Assembly (NCBI GenBank): GCA_029747015.1
Contig: JAKOGI010000145.1
Span: forward strand, 936,001-1,000,000
Source of the DNA: Carnegiea gigantea
Lineage: Eukaryota; Streptophyta; Magnoliopsida; Caryophyllales; Cactaceae
Reading direction: 5' to 3'
Length of the DNA stretch: 64,000 bases
Below the pieces are notes generated by a model that did no database searches, was not told where the DNA came from, and worked only from the letters and a program-made list of their open reading frames with translations. Positions 1 to 11,904 of this stretch are shown here, piece by piece. Position 1 is the stretch's first letter. Every line of letters starts with the position of its first letter. The position numbers and the translations under genes were made by a program.

Positions 1-632
1 ATTTTGATGAAATTTACTTCAATTTGACCGTGTCTGTCAAAAAGTGTGCCATGTTTTGACGGGTGGTAAATTGTTTTGATACGCCTGTCAAAAACTCTGT
101 AAAAGCTGCCCTGTTTTTGACACAACCTATTAAAAAAGGCCGTCACAGTTGGCCATAAATTGATTCGTTGCCCATCTGCATCTCCTTGCTTCACCATTTC
201 TTTGTGCCGATGAGCGGACAGCGATGTCTTGACCGGTGAACGAACGTCGACTGACTTGGCCGGTTCAATGTAAGTTCTTGGCCTTTGATTTGAAAAAATC
301 GAATTTAAAAATGTGTTTCTTGAGTAGTTTGTGAATTGAATGTCTAAGGATGTGATGAGGATGAATTTGCAACTAAGTAATTGCTATTGTATGAATGAAT
401 TTTGCTAAATGTTGGTAACAATGGGTTGTGTTCTGTGGACATTTTTGTTGAAGGTTGTGAGGTTATAACAATGTATGAGTTTCATATCTGAGGAGGGGGC
501 GGGCAGAATGTGAGTTCATGAACTAAATCTTTGGTTGGAGTTTATTAATTTGCTCATGTTTAGGGTTATTGTTGAGGGAAATTACATAAGTTGACTTGTT
601 TTGTGAGTTAATTAATCTTAGTAATCCGGATC
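1..632. other. No gene seen; TGTCAAAA-rich left edge
   Basis: No supportable coding region. The first 160 bases repeat the word TGTCAAAA or its variants several times (about positions 34, 88 and the reverse complement near 110). Such clustered short words resemble the subterminal repeats of a DNA transposon cut by the window edge, but no terminal inverted repeat is visible. Positions 200-290 are more GC-rich and end in a donor-like GTAAGTT, which could be a remnant of an untranslated exon; I see no open frame to support that. Confidence 0.4.
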
Positions 633-1600
633 CACTACAAAAACGATACGAATCTCCGACGGAAAAATCGATGGCAAACGGACCCGTAGGAGGAAGTCAG
701 ATTTTGCGACGGAAAGACCGTCGGAGTCCGACGGAAATTTAAATTTCTGAGGGAATATCTTTCCGTTGGAAATTCCATCAGAATTTCCTGGCACGTGATT
801 TAAGAAAATTTTAGATCGGATTTTTAAAGTTTTGGAGGGATTTCTGAGGTATTTTCCAACCATTTCAACCATCAAGAGAGAGAGAGGGAGCAAAGAAGAG
901 AGAAAAGGAGGAGGATTTTTGTGGTTTCCGGTGGCCGATGACGGGTGACCGGAAAAATTTAGTGCTGTCACTTGTAAATTAATGGTAAGTCATTTATTTT
1001 AAATTAATTTACTCTTTGAAATTAAAATATTTAAGTTAATTGGGTTTTTTTATGGTGATTAATTTGTTATGAATTGGTTTAAGAGTGCCGTCGTCGCCCC
1101 ACCGTAGATGCCGCCGCCGGGCCGGCCCGTCGCCCCTCCGCATCGTCGCTCGTGTTGCCGCCACGGTTTCCGTTCCCGATTTAAGAAAATTGTGTGGATG
1201 TCATGATGAATTTTTAATTTAGCACATTTAGTTTTCAGAAATAAAAATTTATATTTGGTAATTATTACATATGTTGTATGTGATAATCGTGTAAGCTTTT
1301 TATTTAATTTTGAGGAGTAAAAATTCTTGAAAAGCGAAAATTTTTTTCAGAGGGGGAGAGGATTCCGACGGAATTTTTCGGAAATTCCGTCAGAATCCCT
1401 CCCTATCTGAAAATGTCTGCACCTTAATCCCTGTCCGACGGATTCCGTCGAATAATTTTCTGCGACGAGGTGATTCCTGACGGGGTATTTGGCGTTGTAT
1501 TTTCCGTCGAAAAGTTAATTTTCCGTTGGAAAAATTAACTTTTTCCATCGTTATTTCCATTGCAGATCAGATGTATTTTTATAGTATATTTGATAACTTA
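633..1600 (+). mobile_element. Non-autonomous CACTA (En/Spm) derivative
   Basis: It starts with the canonical terminus CACTACAAAAA at 633. Both ends are dense in the subterminal word CCGACGGAA/TTCCGTCGG, the type of motif bound by TNPA-like proteins in En/Spm elements. The left half (633-1080) matches the transposase-5' end of the larger CACTA element ending at 11463, including a GA-rich stretch near 870-910. The segment around 1190-1250 matches the reverse complement of about 3378-3445, next to the other end of that element. It therefore looks like an internal-deletion derivative in the opposite orientation. No coding sequence remains. A GC-rich insert of GCC/CCG repeats lies at 1087-1170. 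The right terminus is decayed (no GTAGTG), so the end near 1600 is approximate, and no 3-bp target duplication was found. Confidence 0.7.
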
Positions 1601-2429
1601 TTTTGGTACTGGATTTGATAATGAAATGCAATATGTGGTCTGAGTTGTTTATTTAAAAAAGACAGTAATTTGAACTAACAGGAAAGTTAGATGAATGATT
1701 GACAGAAATGTGAGAATTAGCTTATGATCTTAAAGTCACTAATTTGCAAAATACTTATTAATTATATATAAAAGCTAATTCAAAGCATGGCTGGCTGAGA
1801 TCCAATTTAGATATCTGAGGTTTTGGGGCGTATCTATTACTTGCTACTGGCCACCCTTGCATTCTCAAACTAAAAACTCATACGGGCAAATCCCACAACA
1901 TACGACTTCCAATTCAATGCTTTTCATAAAAGCAAGTCAACTAGAACTCACCCACCAGACTCCTTCTTCCTTAAATTCTCCTTGCCTTTGCATTAGATTA
2001 GATTACATGATTGAAAAGTTGTCATCTTGGATAGTGTAAACACTTAATGTATATATCATTTGACTATTGACGGTAAGATTTGAACTATCACTTAATTATA
2101 TTTTATATAGTTTGAGAAAGTAGAAGCTTGGCATTAATTATTGGTATTAAAAAAAACTAGTTGAAGTAATAACAAATTCAAGAACCATATGATAAGAAGT
2201 GTAAAGGTAAAGCCAAGCTTTTTGTCAACCAAATCTTTAGCAGAAAAGTTAAAGGCAGAAGGGGGGCTCAAAGCATGTGGGGGTCTTGTCTTTGGTAAAA
2301 GGACATTATTACTTATTTGTATTATGCTTGTATTTTATAGAATTAATGTACGCTTGATATGAATGTGCAATTTATATATTTACTTCTTTGCCCAAACTAC
2401 ATAGGCGGCACTACCTAAGCTAAATGTTG
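1601..2429. other. AT-rich spacer, nothing recognised
   Basis: AT-rich DNA between the small CACTA derivative and the telomere-like array. The only open frame (1857-2039, 60 codons) has no recognisable features and no plausible context. I see no repeats or RNA genes here. Confidence 0.5.
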
Positions 2430-3117
2430 AACACTACAAAACCCAACTCTAAACACTAGGCATCATGTACACCCTGCAAACCCTAAACCCTTAAATGTTA
2501 AAAAAAAAAGAACCCCGAACCCTAAACCCTACAAACTCGAACCCTAAAACGCTATATCATAAACCCTAAAACGTAAACTCCAAACTCTAATCGAAAACCC
2601 TAAACACTAATATCCCTAGCCCTAAACCCTAAAAAATAAGAATCCTCTACCCGAAACCCCTAGCCCTAACCCTACACCCTAAACCCTAGAGTATGGATGT
2701 TATAACTCTTCAATTTCTCAGGGAGATGAATTATTGTCTAGACTCACTCTCACATTTGCGAACTTATCTGTTGTAAACCCTAACCCTAAACCCAAGAAAC
2801 CCTAAACCTTGTAAACCGTAACCCTAACCCTAAACCCTAAACCCTAAACCCTAAACCCTTGAAACCCTAACCCTACAAACCTAAACCTTAAACCCTTGAA
2901 ACCCAAACCCCTAAACCCTTGAAACTTGAACCCTAGAAACCTGAAACCCTAAATCCTAGAAACCCTAACCTTAGAAACCCTAAACCCAAACCCTTACCCT
3001 AAACCCTAAACCCTAAACCCTCAAGGCTAAAGCTGAACCCTTGACACCCTAAACCCTAAACCCTAACCCTCGAAACCTTAAACCCTATACCCTAGACCCT
3101 AAACCCTAACCCTAAAC
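2430..3117. repeat. Interstitial telomere-like repeat, left half
   Basis: Dozens of copies of the plant telomere unit CCCTAAA and near variants (CCCTAAC, CCTTGAAA, CCCTAGAAA) on the plus strand. The array is degenerate, with a non-repeat interruption at about 2695-2770, so it is an old internal array and not a chromosome end. It stops abruptly at 3117, where the CACTA subterminal region begins. It resumes at about 11480 with the same compound variants (for example CCCTAACCCTCGAAACC on both sides), implying one array split by transposon insertion. Confidence 0.88.
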
Positions 3118-3330
3118 CCGACGGGAATAATCCAAATTTCCGATAGAAAATGCGATCTCCGACGGAAAGTACGATGGAAGATTGTCCGTCAGGAAATCGC
3201 TCGTCGCAGATTGCGTTTCGACGGCATTCGACGAACATTGCAACGAAACATACTCGTCGGAAATACTGTCGGGTACTTTTCAAGGCTAGCTCAATTTTGC
3301 AGGGAAATGCCATTTCCGTCACAAAAAAAT
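3118..3330. repeat. CACTA subterminal repeats, 3' side
   Basis: Clustered variants of the CCGACGGAA word in both orientations, matching the cluster at the other end of the element and at both ends of the 633-1600 derivative. In En/Spm-type elements such words are binding sites for the TNPA-type protein. The ORFs crossing this cluster on both strands are by-products of the near-palindromic repeats. Confidence 0.75.
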
Positions 3331-3477
3331 TAAATAAAAAAATTTCCCAACTACTTAAATATTTAAAAAAAACACCACAAATATGAATTTTTATGTCTGA
3401 AAATTAAATGCGCTAAATAAAAATTATTCATGACATCCACGAATATTTTCAATCTATAAGTAAATCAATTAAATTAA

Positions 3478-5280
3478 TTAGAATCAGATAGATTAGTAGG
3501 ATCATAATTGTCATTTTGGGAGTCCTGCTCATCATCGATGTCCAAGTTGACTTGGCTAGAAGAACATGCACTTTGTCTCCTAGGAAATCTCAAAACTTTT
3601 TTTATAATTCACTCTGCCTTCCGCTGTTTCTTGACAATTTTGCTTATGGCCTCTACTTGCTTGGTAATACTCTAATTAAGGAGTTGTGCTTGCTCTCTTG
3701 GATCAAAGTGCTCAACTGATGAGTGGCGTGCAACTGTAGTTGTAGCTGATTTCTTCAACTTGACCCCTCTGTGCCAAAACCATATACACAGCTTTTTTTG
3801 TCTAGATTTTCTTTAAGTGAAACTCTTTTGGGGTCATAGGGGCAGTTGGGACCCCTCTGAGTTATAGCTTGAGTGTACTCCTCCCATTTCTTATGGCATT
3901 CCTCCTGAAATTTGTAAAAAATAGAAAAATATTACATACTAAGGCAACAATTATAACATATGAATAATGTCTGAATAAATGTGTCAAATTTACATATTTT
4001 TCAGCAGATTTCTTATCAACAGATACATTGTCTTTGGCCTTGCAGTGAGTGTCCTTAAACAGTTCTTCACATGTGGATTCTCTACGTAGTACTTTGGCCT
4101 ACAAAAAATTAAATGTAACGAAGGACCAAATGTGACGAAGGACCAAAATCCCATTCCTTACCATACATTGAATATCGAAAATACACTTATTAATAAGCTC
4201 ATTACTTACTAGGTGCCTCTTCCTTTCACTAATTGGAATTGAGCGACATATATGTAATGAAGGACTAAAACCTTCTGCATCATTCAATCCATTCTTTTTA
4301 TTTTGTTCACTCAACTTCTTAAACTTGTCATCCTCACTCCAATGCTTGAGCATCTCATTCCAAACACTAGGTGACAACCACTTTGGCTTTTTGTTGAACT
4401 TCCTAACATATCCAAGAATGTCTCTAAGCCGAGTTGTACCTCTGTACTCAAAGTTACGCCGTATTTGGATTTCATTGTCTGGATCCAGTAGTAGTGTTTC
4501 TGTAATAAAGTTGAAGTATATTAGTAAACATATCAAACAATTGAATGACGACATTCAAATTTATTGTACAGAAAACCAACCTTAAACTCATTAAACGATA
4601 TGTCTCGCTGAGATTGTGGAACTTCTTTCCACATGGTCCAAGGATGTGGGTATGTACCTGCAAAGCTTTCAGCAATTTTTTTAACTATGCCCTGGTATGG
4701 AACAAAACTAAGTACCAAAAAAAAATTGTTAAAATTAATTACTGTAGCCATTAAAAAAATATGAATACTGAAGAAGAAAATTTATAATGAACTTACGTAT
4801 CACCATGAGGTTGCAAATAAATCTTATTATTTGTGCTTGCAGTTTTACTATTAGGTGTAGGACTTTGTCTATCTCTTCCTGCCCCTTCATTTTAGACCCC
4901 TTCATTATGGACTGAGTGGCTTGGCATTCTAGACTGACCAACAATCTGATTACTATTGTAATGTGGGCTAATAGTGCCAAACTATTGATAAACTAGTGGG
5001 GCAGCTGAAGTGTCACCGATGTAAGGATTATTGGGTTTGATAGGTGACTGTATACCCATACCAAAAAAAAGGTGGCTGCATATAGGGTTGCTCATTTATG
5101 CTACCAAAATAATTTTCGAATGGCTGAGTTGGGTCAAGAAAACCTCCAAACATCCCACTGAAGGTGTTTGTTTAATAGTTTTTGGCAGAATCATTCTGTG
5201 GGGTCGGTTGTGGTACTCCTCTACCAGCACCCCTCCTAACGATTGAACCTCGACTACGTCCACCATTTGCTCCAGACATC
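3478..5280 (-). pseudogene. TNPA-like CACTA accessory gene (plant transposase Ptta/En/Spm family), decayed
   Basis: In En/Spm systems this product binds subterminal repeats and brings element ends together. The likely start is an ATG at 5280, opening a Gly/Arg-rich N-terminus (MSGANGGRSRGS). A segment near 4800-4850 reads YLQPHGD. The conserved core follows at about 4720-4590 (WTMWKEVPQSQRD) and 4490-4250 (FEYRGTTRLRDILGY, WLSPSVWNEMLKHW, LSEQNKKN), the signature of the plant transposase Ptta/En/Spm family. Later pieces give LFKDTHCKAKD and VDKKSAEKYVN near 4050-3985, then a tail ending at the stop at 3478-3480. The frame jumps between pieces; some jumps are probably introns (for example 4100-4080 and 3980-3910), others decay. 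It lies downstream of the TNP2-like gene on the same strand, the standard CACTA order. Confidence 0.72.
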
Positions 5281-5479
5281 TAACAAATATGAATAAAATA
5301 GATACAAAATACAGCAGTGCAAACATTGATAGTATTGTTATTGAAAAATTACAGTAAACGAAAAACTTTCAACAACTGAATTGGATTACATGTGTGAAAC
5401 ACATACAATTATTTTTTCTAGCTTCCAATTAAAAATAAAGTACGCAAACATGCATAAGGATCCATAAAACTAAAAGATT

Positions 5480-5680
5480 AAATCAACCATTGTGGGACAC
5501 ATTGTCATCGTCATCATCATCACTTTGCAATATCATATCTTCATCATCATCATCATCAGTATCTTCAGCTTCATCCTCTCATTCACGTTCTTCGCCCTCT
5601 TCATAGTCATCATCATCATGTTCACCATTCCCATCATGATCATCACGCCAATCATGTCCATTAACATCATCAATTTATGC
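5480..5680 (-). repeat. (TCA)n/(ATC)n microsatellite, probable former acidic tail
   Basis: A run of imperfect TCATCA triplets. On the minus strand it would encode a strongly acidic, Asp/Glu-rich tail directly downstream of the DUF4216-like domain, separated from it by a TAA. Acidic tails of this kind are common at the C-terminus of CACTA transposase ORFs, so it is probably the lost end of that ORF that has expanded as a simple repeat. Confidence 0.5.
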
Positions 5681-8600
5681 AGTTTCATCGACTAATATTG
5701 TGGCTATTACGTTATCCACATTCATGGTTGTTATTCCTAACTGTTGATAGGTAATATCTAAATTATCCTTCTCTTTAGGGGCACCACAAGTTTTGTTCAG
5801 TATGGCTACCCACCAATTCGCTTTTCTTGGTATCCTCTCAGGGTGCTTAAGGTATACCACTTGGGTTGCAGTATCAGAAAATATGAATGGGTCAAATTTT
5901 CTGTAATGTTGATTATGATTAACCCTGGGATAGGAGGTAAATTTAGGATAATGTAGTCTCCGGGAAACATCCGAATCAAACCACTCGCAATTAAAAAGAA
6001 CACATTTTTTAATTGGTTTACTCGTGAATTCAACACGAATAACTTCATGAAGTGTGCCATAATAATCCCCTGATACTTCATCACCTTCGCCTACTCTTTT
6101 GACACACACGCTACAACTATATGTCGCTTTACCTTCATTCCTAACCTTGGAATGAAGCCGATAATCATTAACTTTATATCCAGAAAAATATTCCACTACC
6201 ATAATAGGTCCATGAGATAAGTTGACAAAAATATTTTGCATCTCATCATCAAACACTTGGTAAGAATTGACCTATAACAAAAAAATATATAATTCTTTTT
6301 AGAGTAAAAAATATTTTGTAGGAATTGAAGATTAGTTATGAAAAATTACTTAAATTGTACTCAAATCATTGTGCAAAATTGCCTCGATAAACAAGTCAAC
6401 TTTTACATCACTCGCGTTTGGATTATGGCCATGAAATTGATGCCTGAACCAACTGTATTTAACGATTCAAATTATTTAATTACTCAACTATTTAAGTGTT
6501 CAAATGAAACTTTCAATAACTGATAAACTTACTCCAAATATGGTTGCATTTCATCGCAATTCAGCAAGATGTGAAGGCGAGCGACACGATACTTTGGCTT
6601 AGTAAGATATCTTTTTCCTCGATTTTCAAATGGAGTACACTTACGATTAAACGCCGAAAGAGTTGGCATTTGTAGTTTGGATTGTCGCATACCCTCATTA
6701 CGCCCAATTCTCGGACAATGCAAGCTTGACTGAAAATAATAATTGGCAAAATGTTCAATCTCAAATACTAAGTATGCCTGAACCATGGATGCCTCTACAC
6801 GAGTTTTGTTTTTTATCATAGGCTTCAACCAACCAAAATACGTCTCAAAAAAATACATCCATCGATATTGAACAGAACCATCCAATAAAACTTCTACTTC
6901 TAAATAAATGGGCAAATGTTCCATAACATTCCAAAAACTAGGAGGGAATACTGTCTCCAATTTACAAATAATTATAGCAATGTTCTTATTCATCTCTTCA
7001 AGCATGCTAACATGTAACTCACTAGAGCATAGGTTTCTGAAGAATTCACTCAACTCGACCAAGGGTCACAAAACATCTTCCGGAAGAGCAGCAAAAGCTA
7101 CTGGAAGAAGATTCTCCAAAAAGACGTGATGATCATGATTTTTCATATTTTGAAACTTGGTATTAGATGGATCAATCCAATTTCTCACATTAGAACAATA
7201 ACCATCGGGCACATGAACCTGTCGCAACCATTGGCAAACAGCTTTTTTTTGAGTTAACGACATTGTAAACTTGGCTTTCGGCTTACACAATCTATCAGTG
7301 GACCCTCTTGTAGCTAAGTTCAACTCTTGCCTACTGCACAGAATAGACATATCCATTCTTGCTTTTATGTCATCCTTCGTTTTTCCCGAAACATCTATCA
7401 CTGTGTTTATAATATTTTCACTGAAATTTTTCTCAATATGTATACCATCAAGGTTATGCCTCAGAAGTTGATGCATCCAATAAGGCAACTCCCAAAAGAT
7501 ACTTTGCTTTGTCCAATTATGTTCATTTTTCTGAAATTCGAGAATTTGAAATTGTACCTATATAGTCACTTTAAGCAAATTAGATGCTACATCAGACAAT
7601 ATTATACCAGAAATCCATCGGGGAGGGCCAATGTGTATGTTATTCCCTTTACCAAAAGCAACTTTAGTAGCTCTAAAACAATGATTCTGAGGCAAAAATC
7701 GATAATGGTAATCAAATTAAGATGACTTTCATCTATGCTGTAACTGAAATGTATAATTTTGGTGCATACAAATCGGACATTCTAACAACTCATGAGTACT
7801 CCAACCAGACAACATACCATAGGCAGAAAAATTATTGATTGTCCACATTAATGCAGCATGCAATGTAAAAGTTTTCCCGCATGAAATATCAAATGTATCC
7901 ACCCCAACATCCCATAGCATGTTCAACTCATCAATTAAGGACTGTAAGTACACATCAATTCTGTTCTTTGGATTTGTTGGACCTAGAATAATACAACTTA
8001 AAAACATGTATGGAGTGGTCATACACATATCTGAAGGCAAGTTATAAGGTGTAACAACAATTGGCCACATAGAATACAATCTTCTAGAGAGAAAAAATGG
8101 TGTGAAGCCATCAGCACATAGACCTAACCTTATAATCCGAGGCTCTGCTTCAAAATTTGGATACTTTTGGTCAAAATGCTTTCACGCTAGTGCATCCGAC
8201 GGATGTCGAAGAACACCCGATTCTTGGCGGTGCTCATAGTGCCACCTCATGTGGACGACAGTACTTTTTGAGGCGTACCATCTTTGCAATCTTGGGATTA
8301 AAGATAGGTAGTGTATTTTAGCACATGAAACCTCCTTATGACCTCGTTGGTTGGAGTTTTTTAGTAATTGTCTTACATGCCTACAAAATTTGCATGCAGA
8401 CAAACCCTCATAATGTTATAATAGATCCTGCAACCATTCGGACAACAATTAATTTCCTGAACATCCATGCCTAAATCCTTCACTTTTCTCAGCTGTTGAT
8501 GATAATTTTTTAAAATACGACTTTCAGGAGGGCATATGTCTTTCATCAGACCAACAACTTTGTTGAAACAACGTTGAGACATGTTGTGGCCTGATTTAAT

Positions 8601-9102
8601 ACTAATTAGCCTCACAGACATTTCTATTTCAGCTATGTTGTACCCTTCATACAAGGGTCTTTGGACAGATTCAAGTATAGTGTAAAATGCCTCAAGATTT
8701 ATATCATAAGAGCTACTCATTCATTTCATTAGCTTGGAAGGCAGCATAAAGCACGTTCTCCATATGATTATGATCACTGTGATCGTAATCAAAATTCATA
8801 AATTGTGAACTACTTGTACCCTCTACTTTCAAGTTATTTTCTTCCCCATGACTTGTCCACTATCAATAATTCTTCACAAACCCATTTCTATGCAAATGAG
8901 CCTTTACAACGTTTGGTGTAAAATGCTGCATATTCTTGCACTTCACACATGGACATCTTTAAACTCCATTAATTCTGTACTCCTCCTGATTTTGTGCAAA
9001 TTCATCAAACATATTTACTCCCATCAACCACTCATTCCTAAGCCCATGTCCATCAGAATTTTTCCTCTTATACATCCATAGATGATACAATGGCCCATCC
9101 AT
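5675..9102 (-). pseudogene. TNP2-like CACTA transposase, multi-domain, decayed
   Basis: This is the DDE-type enzyme that cuts the ends of CACTA elements. From an ATG at 9102 the minus strand shows, in order: a transposase-associated domain (about 9100-8830; CPCVKCKNM, HLHRNGF), a TNP2 core from 8720 (CCPNGCRIYY; then in another frame CKFCRHVRQL and PRLQRWYASK; GLCADGFTPF near 8110; IDVYLQSLIDELN and SAYGMLSGWST at 8079-7729), a DUF4218 domain (7062-6529; FPPSFWNVMEHLPIYL) and a DUF4216 domain (6256-5675; VLFNCEWFD, NHNQHYRKFDPF). In-frame stops are visible (for example NGV-stop-RCPC near 8965), and a frameshift near 8400 separates the two halves of the core. The gap 6528-6257 is probably an intron. 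Domain order matches intact plant CACTA proteins. Confidence 0.85.
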
Positions 9103-11087
9103 TTGCTGCTAATCTGGTCGCCTTAATAATTATATATACTACAATTAATGTCAATAAATATCTTTTAGAAATTAATTTAACCAATGACCAATAAATTATT
9201 GTAATACATCATACAATTCAATATTTAAAAGATAATAATGAACTTATGTACGAATATTAACACAATGTTTAAGCACATAAATAATTATAGGTAAAAATAA
9301 TAAAAAACATGTTTCAATCGACAAAAAACAACGCTAAACTTGTGATAGGAACATGAACAATTGTGATTTTTTTTTTTTATCGTTGAACAATTTTTCCTTT
9401 TTTGCCCATCTAAAATACACAACAAATAAGCCATAACTAACACAATTTACCAAAACAAACATTTCCCTTTCAATATACGGCCATTTAAATCAAAAATTAT
9501 TTTGTGCACACAAAATTTTAATAACATTTTTGTTCCATTATCGATAACTGCTTACAAACTATTCATTTATCCAAATCAACATACATTGCAGATTGAATTA
9601 AAGAATAAATTATTTACTACAATTTTTACATTCACTAATGACACCAATAAAATAAATTAATTTCACATTTAGTTCACATATTATATTCTCATATTCCGAA
9701 AATAGATTTACACAAAAACCTAAAATACAACAATGTAATAAAACATATATACTACAGAAAATTAAATTTAACATAACCATTTTGTTTATCATAATAAACC
9801 TAATTAAGCATCAAACACAAATTTAAATATTCATTTCACACTTTATCCAAATAAACAAAACCCAAAAAAAAAAAACAAAATGCTATGTACCAAAAAGTAA
9901 AATAAAAATGCTTAAAAAATAAAGCAAATCATACAAAAAATTAAACATGCCTCAAAAAAGAATATACTTCGCATACTTAGCAAAAATTAATATATAAAAC
10001 AAATAGAACCAAAAAAAAAAAAACATAGTTAACAAACTTAAATCGTTTACCAAAACAAAACATATTCTAAATGCTTAACTACTTATAACTATTTCATTTA
10101 TCCAAATCAACATACATTACAAATTAAATTAAACGTTAAGTAATTTACTATAAATTTTATATTCACTAGTGACACTAATTAAACAAATTAAATTCATTTT
10201 TAGTTGACATTTTATATTCCCATATTTTTGAAAATATATTTTCACAAAAATCTAAAATACAACAATGTAGTTAAATATACATGCTCCCCAAAAAAATTTA
10301 ACTTATCTGCTTTATTTATCAAAATAAACCTAATTAACAATCAAACACAAATTACACTATTTATTTCACACTTCATCCAAATAAACAAATCCAAAAAAAC
10401 ACAAAATTCCATTAAACAAAAAATAAAATAAAAATACTTAACAAATCAAACAAATCATACAAAAAATAGAACATACTTCAAAAAAAAAATACTTCACATA
10501 CTTACACAAAATTAATATACACAACAAATCGGAGAAAAAATAAACTTACTTAACAAACTTAAATCATTTACAAAACAAAACACATTACACATGCTTAACA
10601 TACTTCAACATTTTATAATAATTATACAATTTTTATAATACATACTTTATATATTTTATTCCGCTTATCCAAATAAATATACTTCACAAATCAAACAAAA
10701 AATTAACATAATCAACAACAATTCCACATAATTAACAACATAATTAACAAGAATTAACATAATTAACACAAAATTAACGTAATTCACATCTGTATTTTCC
10801 ACATCCATATTTTACGAAATAAAATAAAGTAAACAAACTATACAAATATGCTTCAAAATTAAATTTCACAAAATTTAACAACATATACTAAATTAATATA
10901 ATTTCAAAACATAACAATTCCACCAATCTTTAAATATTCGAAGAAATAATCGGACTAATAGGAAATGGGCGGCGGCGGCAACTCTTCACCCTATTCACAA
11001 CAAATCAACCAGCACAAAAATAATCGACTTACCAATGAATTATGAACAATCACAATCTCCTTCACTGATCACTGGTCATCGAAAAAA
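9103..11087. other. AT-rich CACTA 5' leader region with a 531-bp duplication
   Basis: Upstream of the TNP2-like start on the minus strand lies about 2 kb of very AT-rich DNA without open frames of interest. It contains two diverged direct copies of about 500 bp: 9540-10070 and 10071-10600. Matched landmarks, such as CCAAATCAACATACATT at 9571 and 10102, are 531 bp apart. A GCGGCGG run lies at 10967-10980, and a CT-rich track at 11095-11180 would be a GA-rich leader on the coding strand. This is probably the promoter, leader or first intron of the transposase. Confidence 0.55.
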
Positions 11088-11217
11088 ATGGAGCACTCCC
11101 CTCTCTCTCCTCGTTGCTCTCTTTCTCTCTCCTGGTTCACTTTCTCTCTCTCCCCCCTCATTTCTCTCTCTCTGGGTTGCGAAGTCGGTTGCCAAATGAA
11201 GACGAAGGAAGCCACGC

Positions 11218-11463
11218 TTAAAAAACCAGATCTACTTTTTTCTTGGGAAATGCGTTTTCTATCGGACGGAATTTACATTGAATTCCGACGGAAAATGCAA
11301 TTTCCGACAAAATTCCGTCGGAAATTCCGGCGGAACTTATATCCGTCGGAAATTTAAATTTCCGTCGAAATCCAACGTAATTTCCGTCGGAACCAAAAAC
11401 TATCTCCATCGGGTGCTTTCTGTGTCACTTTTTCCGTCGGTATTTTACCCGGTTTTTGTAGTG
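11218..11463. repeat. CACTA terminus and subterminal repeats, 5' side
   Basis: The plus strand ends with TTTTTGTAGTG at 11463, the reverse complement of CACTACAAAAA. Inside it are about ten head-to-tail and inverted copies of TTCCGTCGG. Small ORFs on both strands here (FPTKFRRKFRR-type translations) are products of the repeat and not genes. Confidence 0.85.
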
Positions 11464-11479
11464 AAAGTAACGGACCGTA

Positions 11480-11665
11480 GAACCTAAACCCTAACCCTCG
11501 AAACCCTAAACCTAGCCCTAAACCCTAAACTCTAGAAACCCTAACCCTAGAAACCCTAAACCCTAAACCCTAGACACGTTAAACCTAGAAACACTAAACC
11601 CTACACCCTAAACCCTAAACCCTAAACCCTAAGCCCTAACTCTAAACCCTAAACCTTAACCCTGT
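11480..11665. repeat. Interstitial telomere-like repeat, right half
   Basis: CCCTAAA units and CCCTAGAAA variants resume here in the same orientation as at 2430-3117. A short stretch of non-repeat DNA (11464-11485) separates the CACTA end from the array. Confidence 0.85.
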
Positions 11666-11904
11666 TCAAGCCACAAACTTTGATGTTGAGTTGTTAAATC
11701 CTGTTTGCTTCTGGTAATTGAACGATATAACATGAGAAGTTTTTCAAGCGGCAAAATCTTGCTACAATAACAATAATTGGGATTGTCTTTTGCCATATTG
11801 TTGTTTGTAGTATTTTATCATCTTTAACTTGGAGTTCCCTTGGCTTAATTTTTTGCTGTAAATTTCGTTTATCTTTGGAACGAATTTTCGCCCTTTTTAT
11901 CATC
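11666..11904. other. Short spacer, nothing recognised
   Basis: Unique-looking sequence between the telomere-like array and a putative LTR. The minus-strand ORF at 11694-11903 has no recognisable features. Confidence 0.4.

Larger units (their letters stand above)
3118..11463 (-). mobile_element. CACTA (En/Spm-type) DNA transposon with TNP2 and TNPA genes
   Basis: An 8.3-kb element read on the minus strand. Its 5' terminus is the perfect CACTA end at 11463 (plus-strand ...TTTTTGTAGTG). About ten TTCCGTCGG/CCGACGGAA subterminal words lie at 11255-11455 and a second cluster at 3118-3320. Between them lie a TNP2-like transposase gene and a TNPA-like gene in the usual order. The left (3') end runs straight into CCCTAAA repeats without a CACTA motif: the boundary reads CCCTAAACCCGACGGG, as if the terminal ten bases were lost. 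Frameshifts and stops in both genes indicate an inactive copy. No clear 3-bp target duplication is left. Confidence 0.85.

Noticed and set aside
2430..3117. Possible chromosome end (telomere)
   Set aside because: Units are degenerate and interrupted, the array is short, and non-telomeric sequence lies on both sides; it resumes beyond the CACTA element.
5492..5695. Hydrophobic Ile/Phe-rich plus-strand ORF that could suggest a membrane protein
   Set aside because: It arises from the TCATCA-type microsatellite at the end of the minus-strand CACTA transposase gene.
11088..11487. Overlapping Arg/Phe-rich ORFs on both strands near 11218-11487
   Set aside because: They are translations of the repeated TTCCGTCGG subterminal words of the CACTA element.
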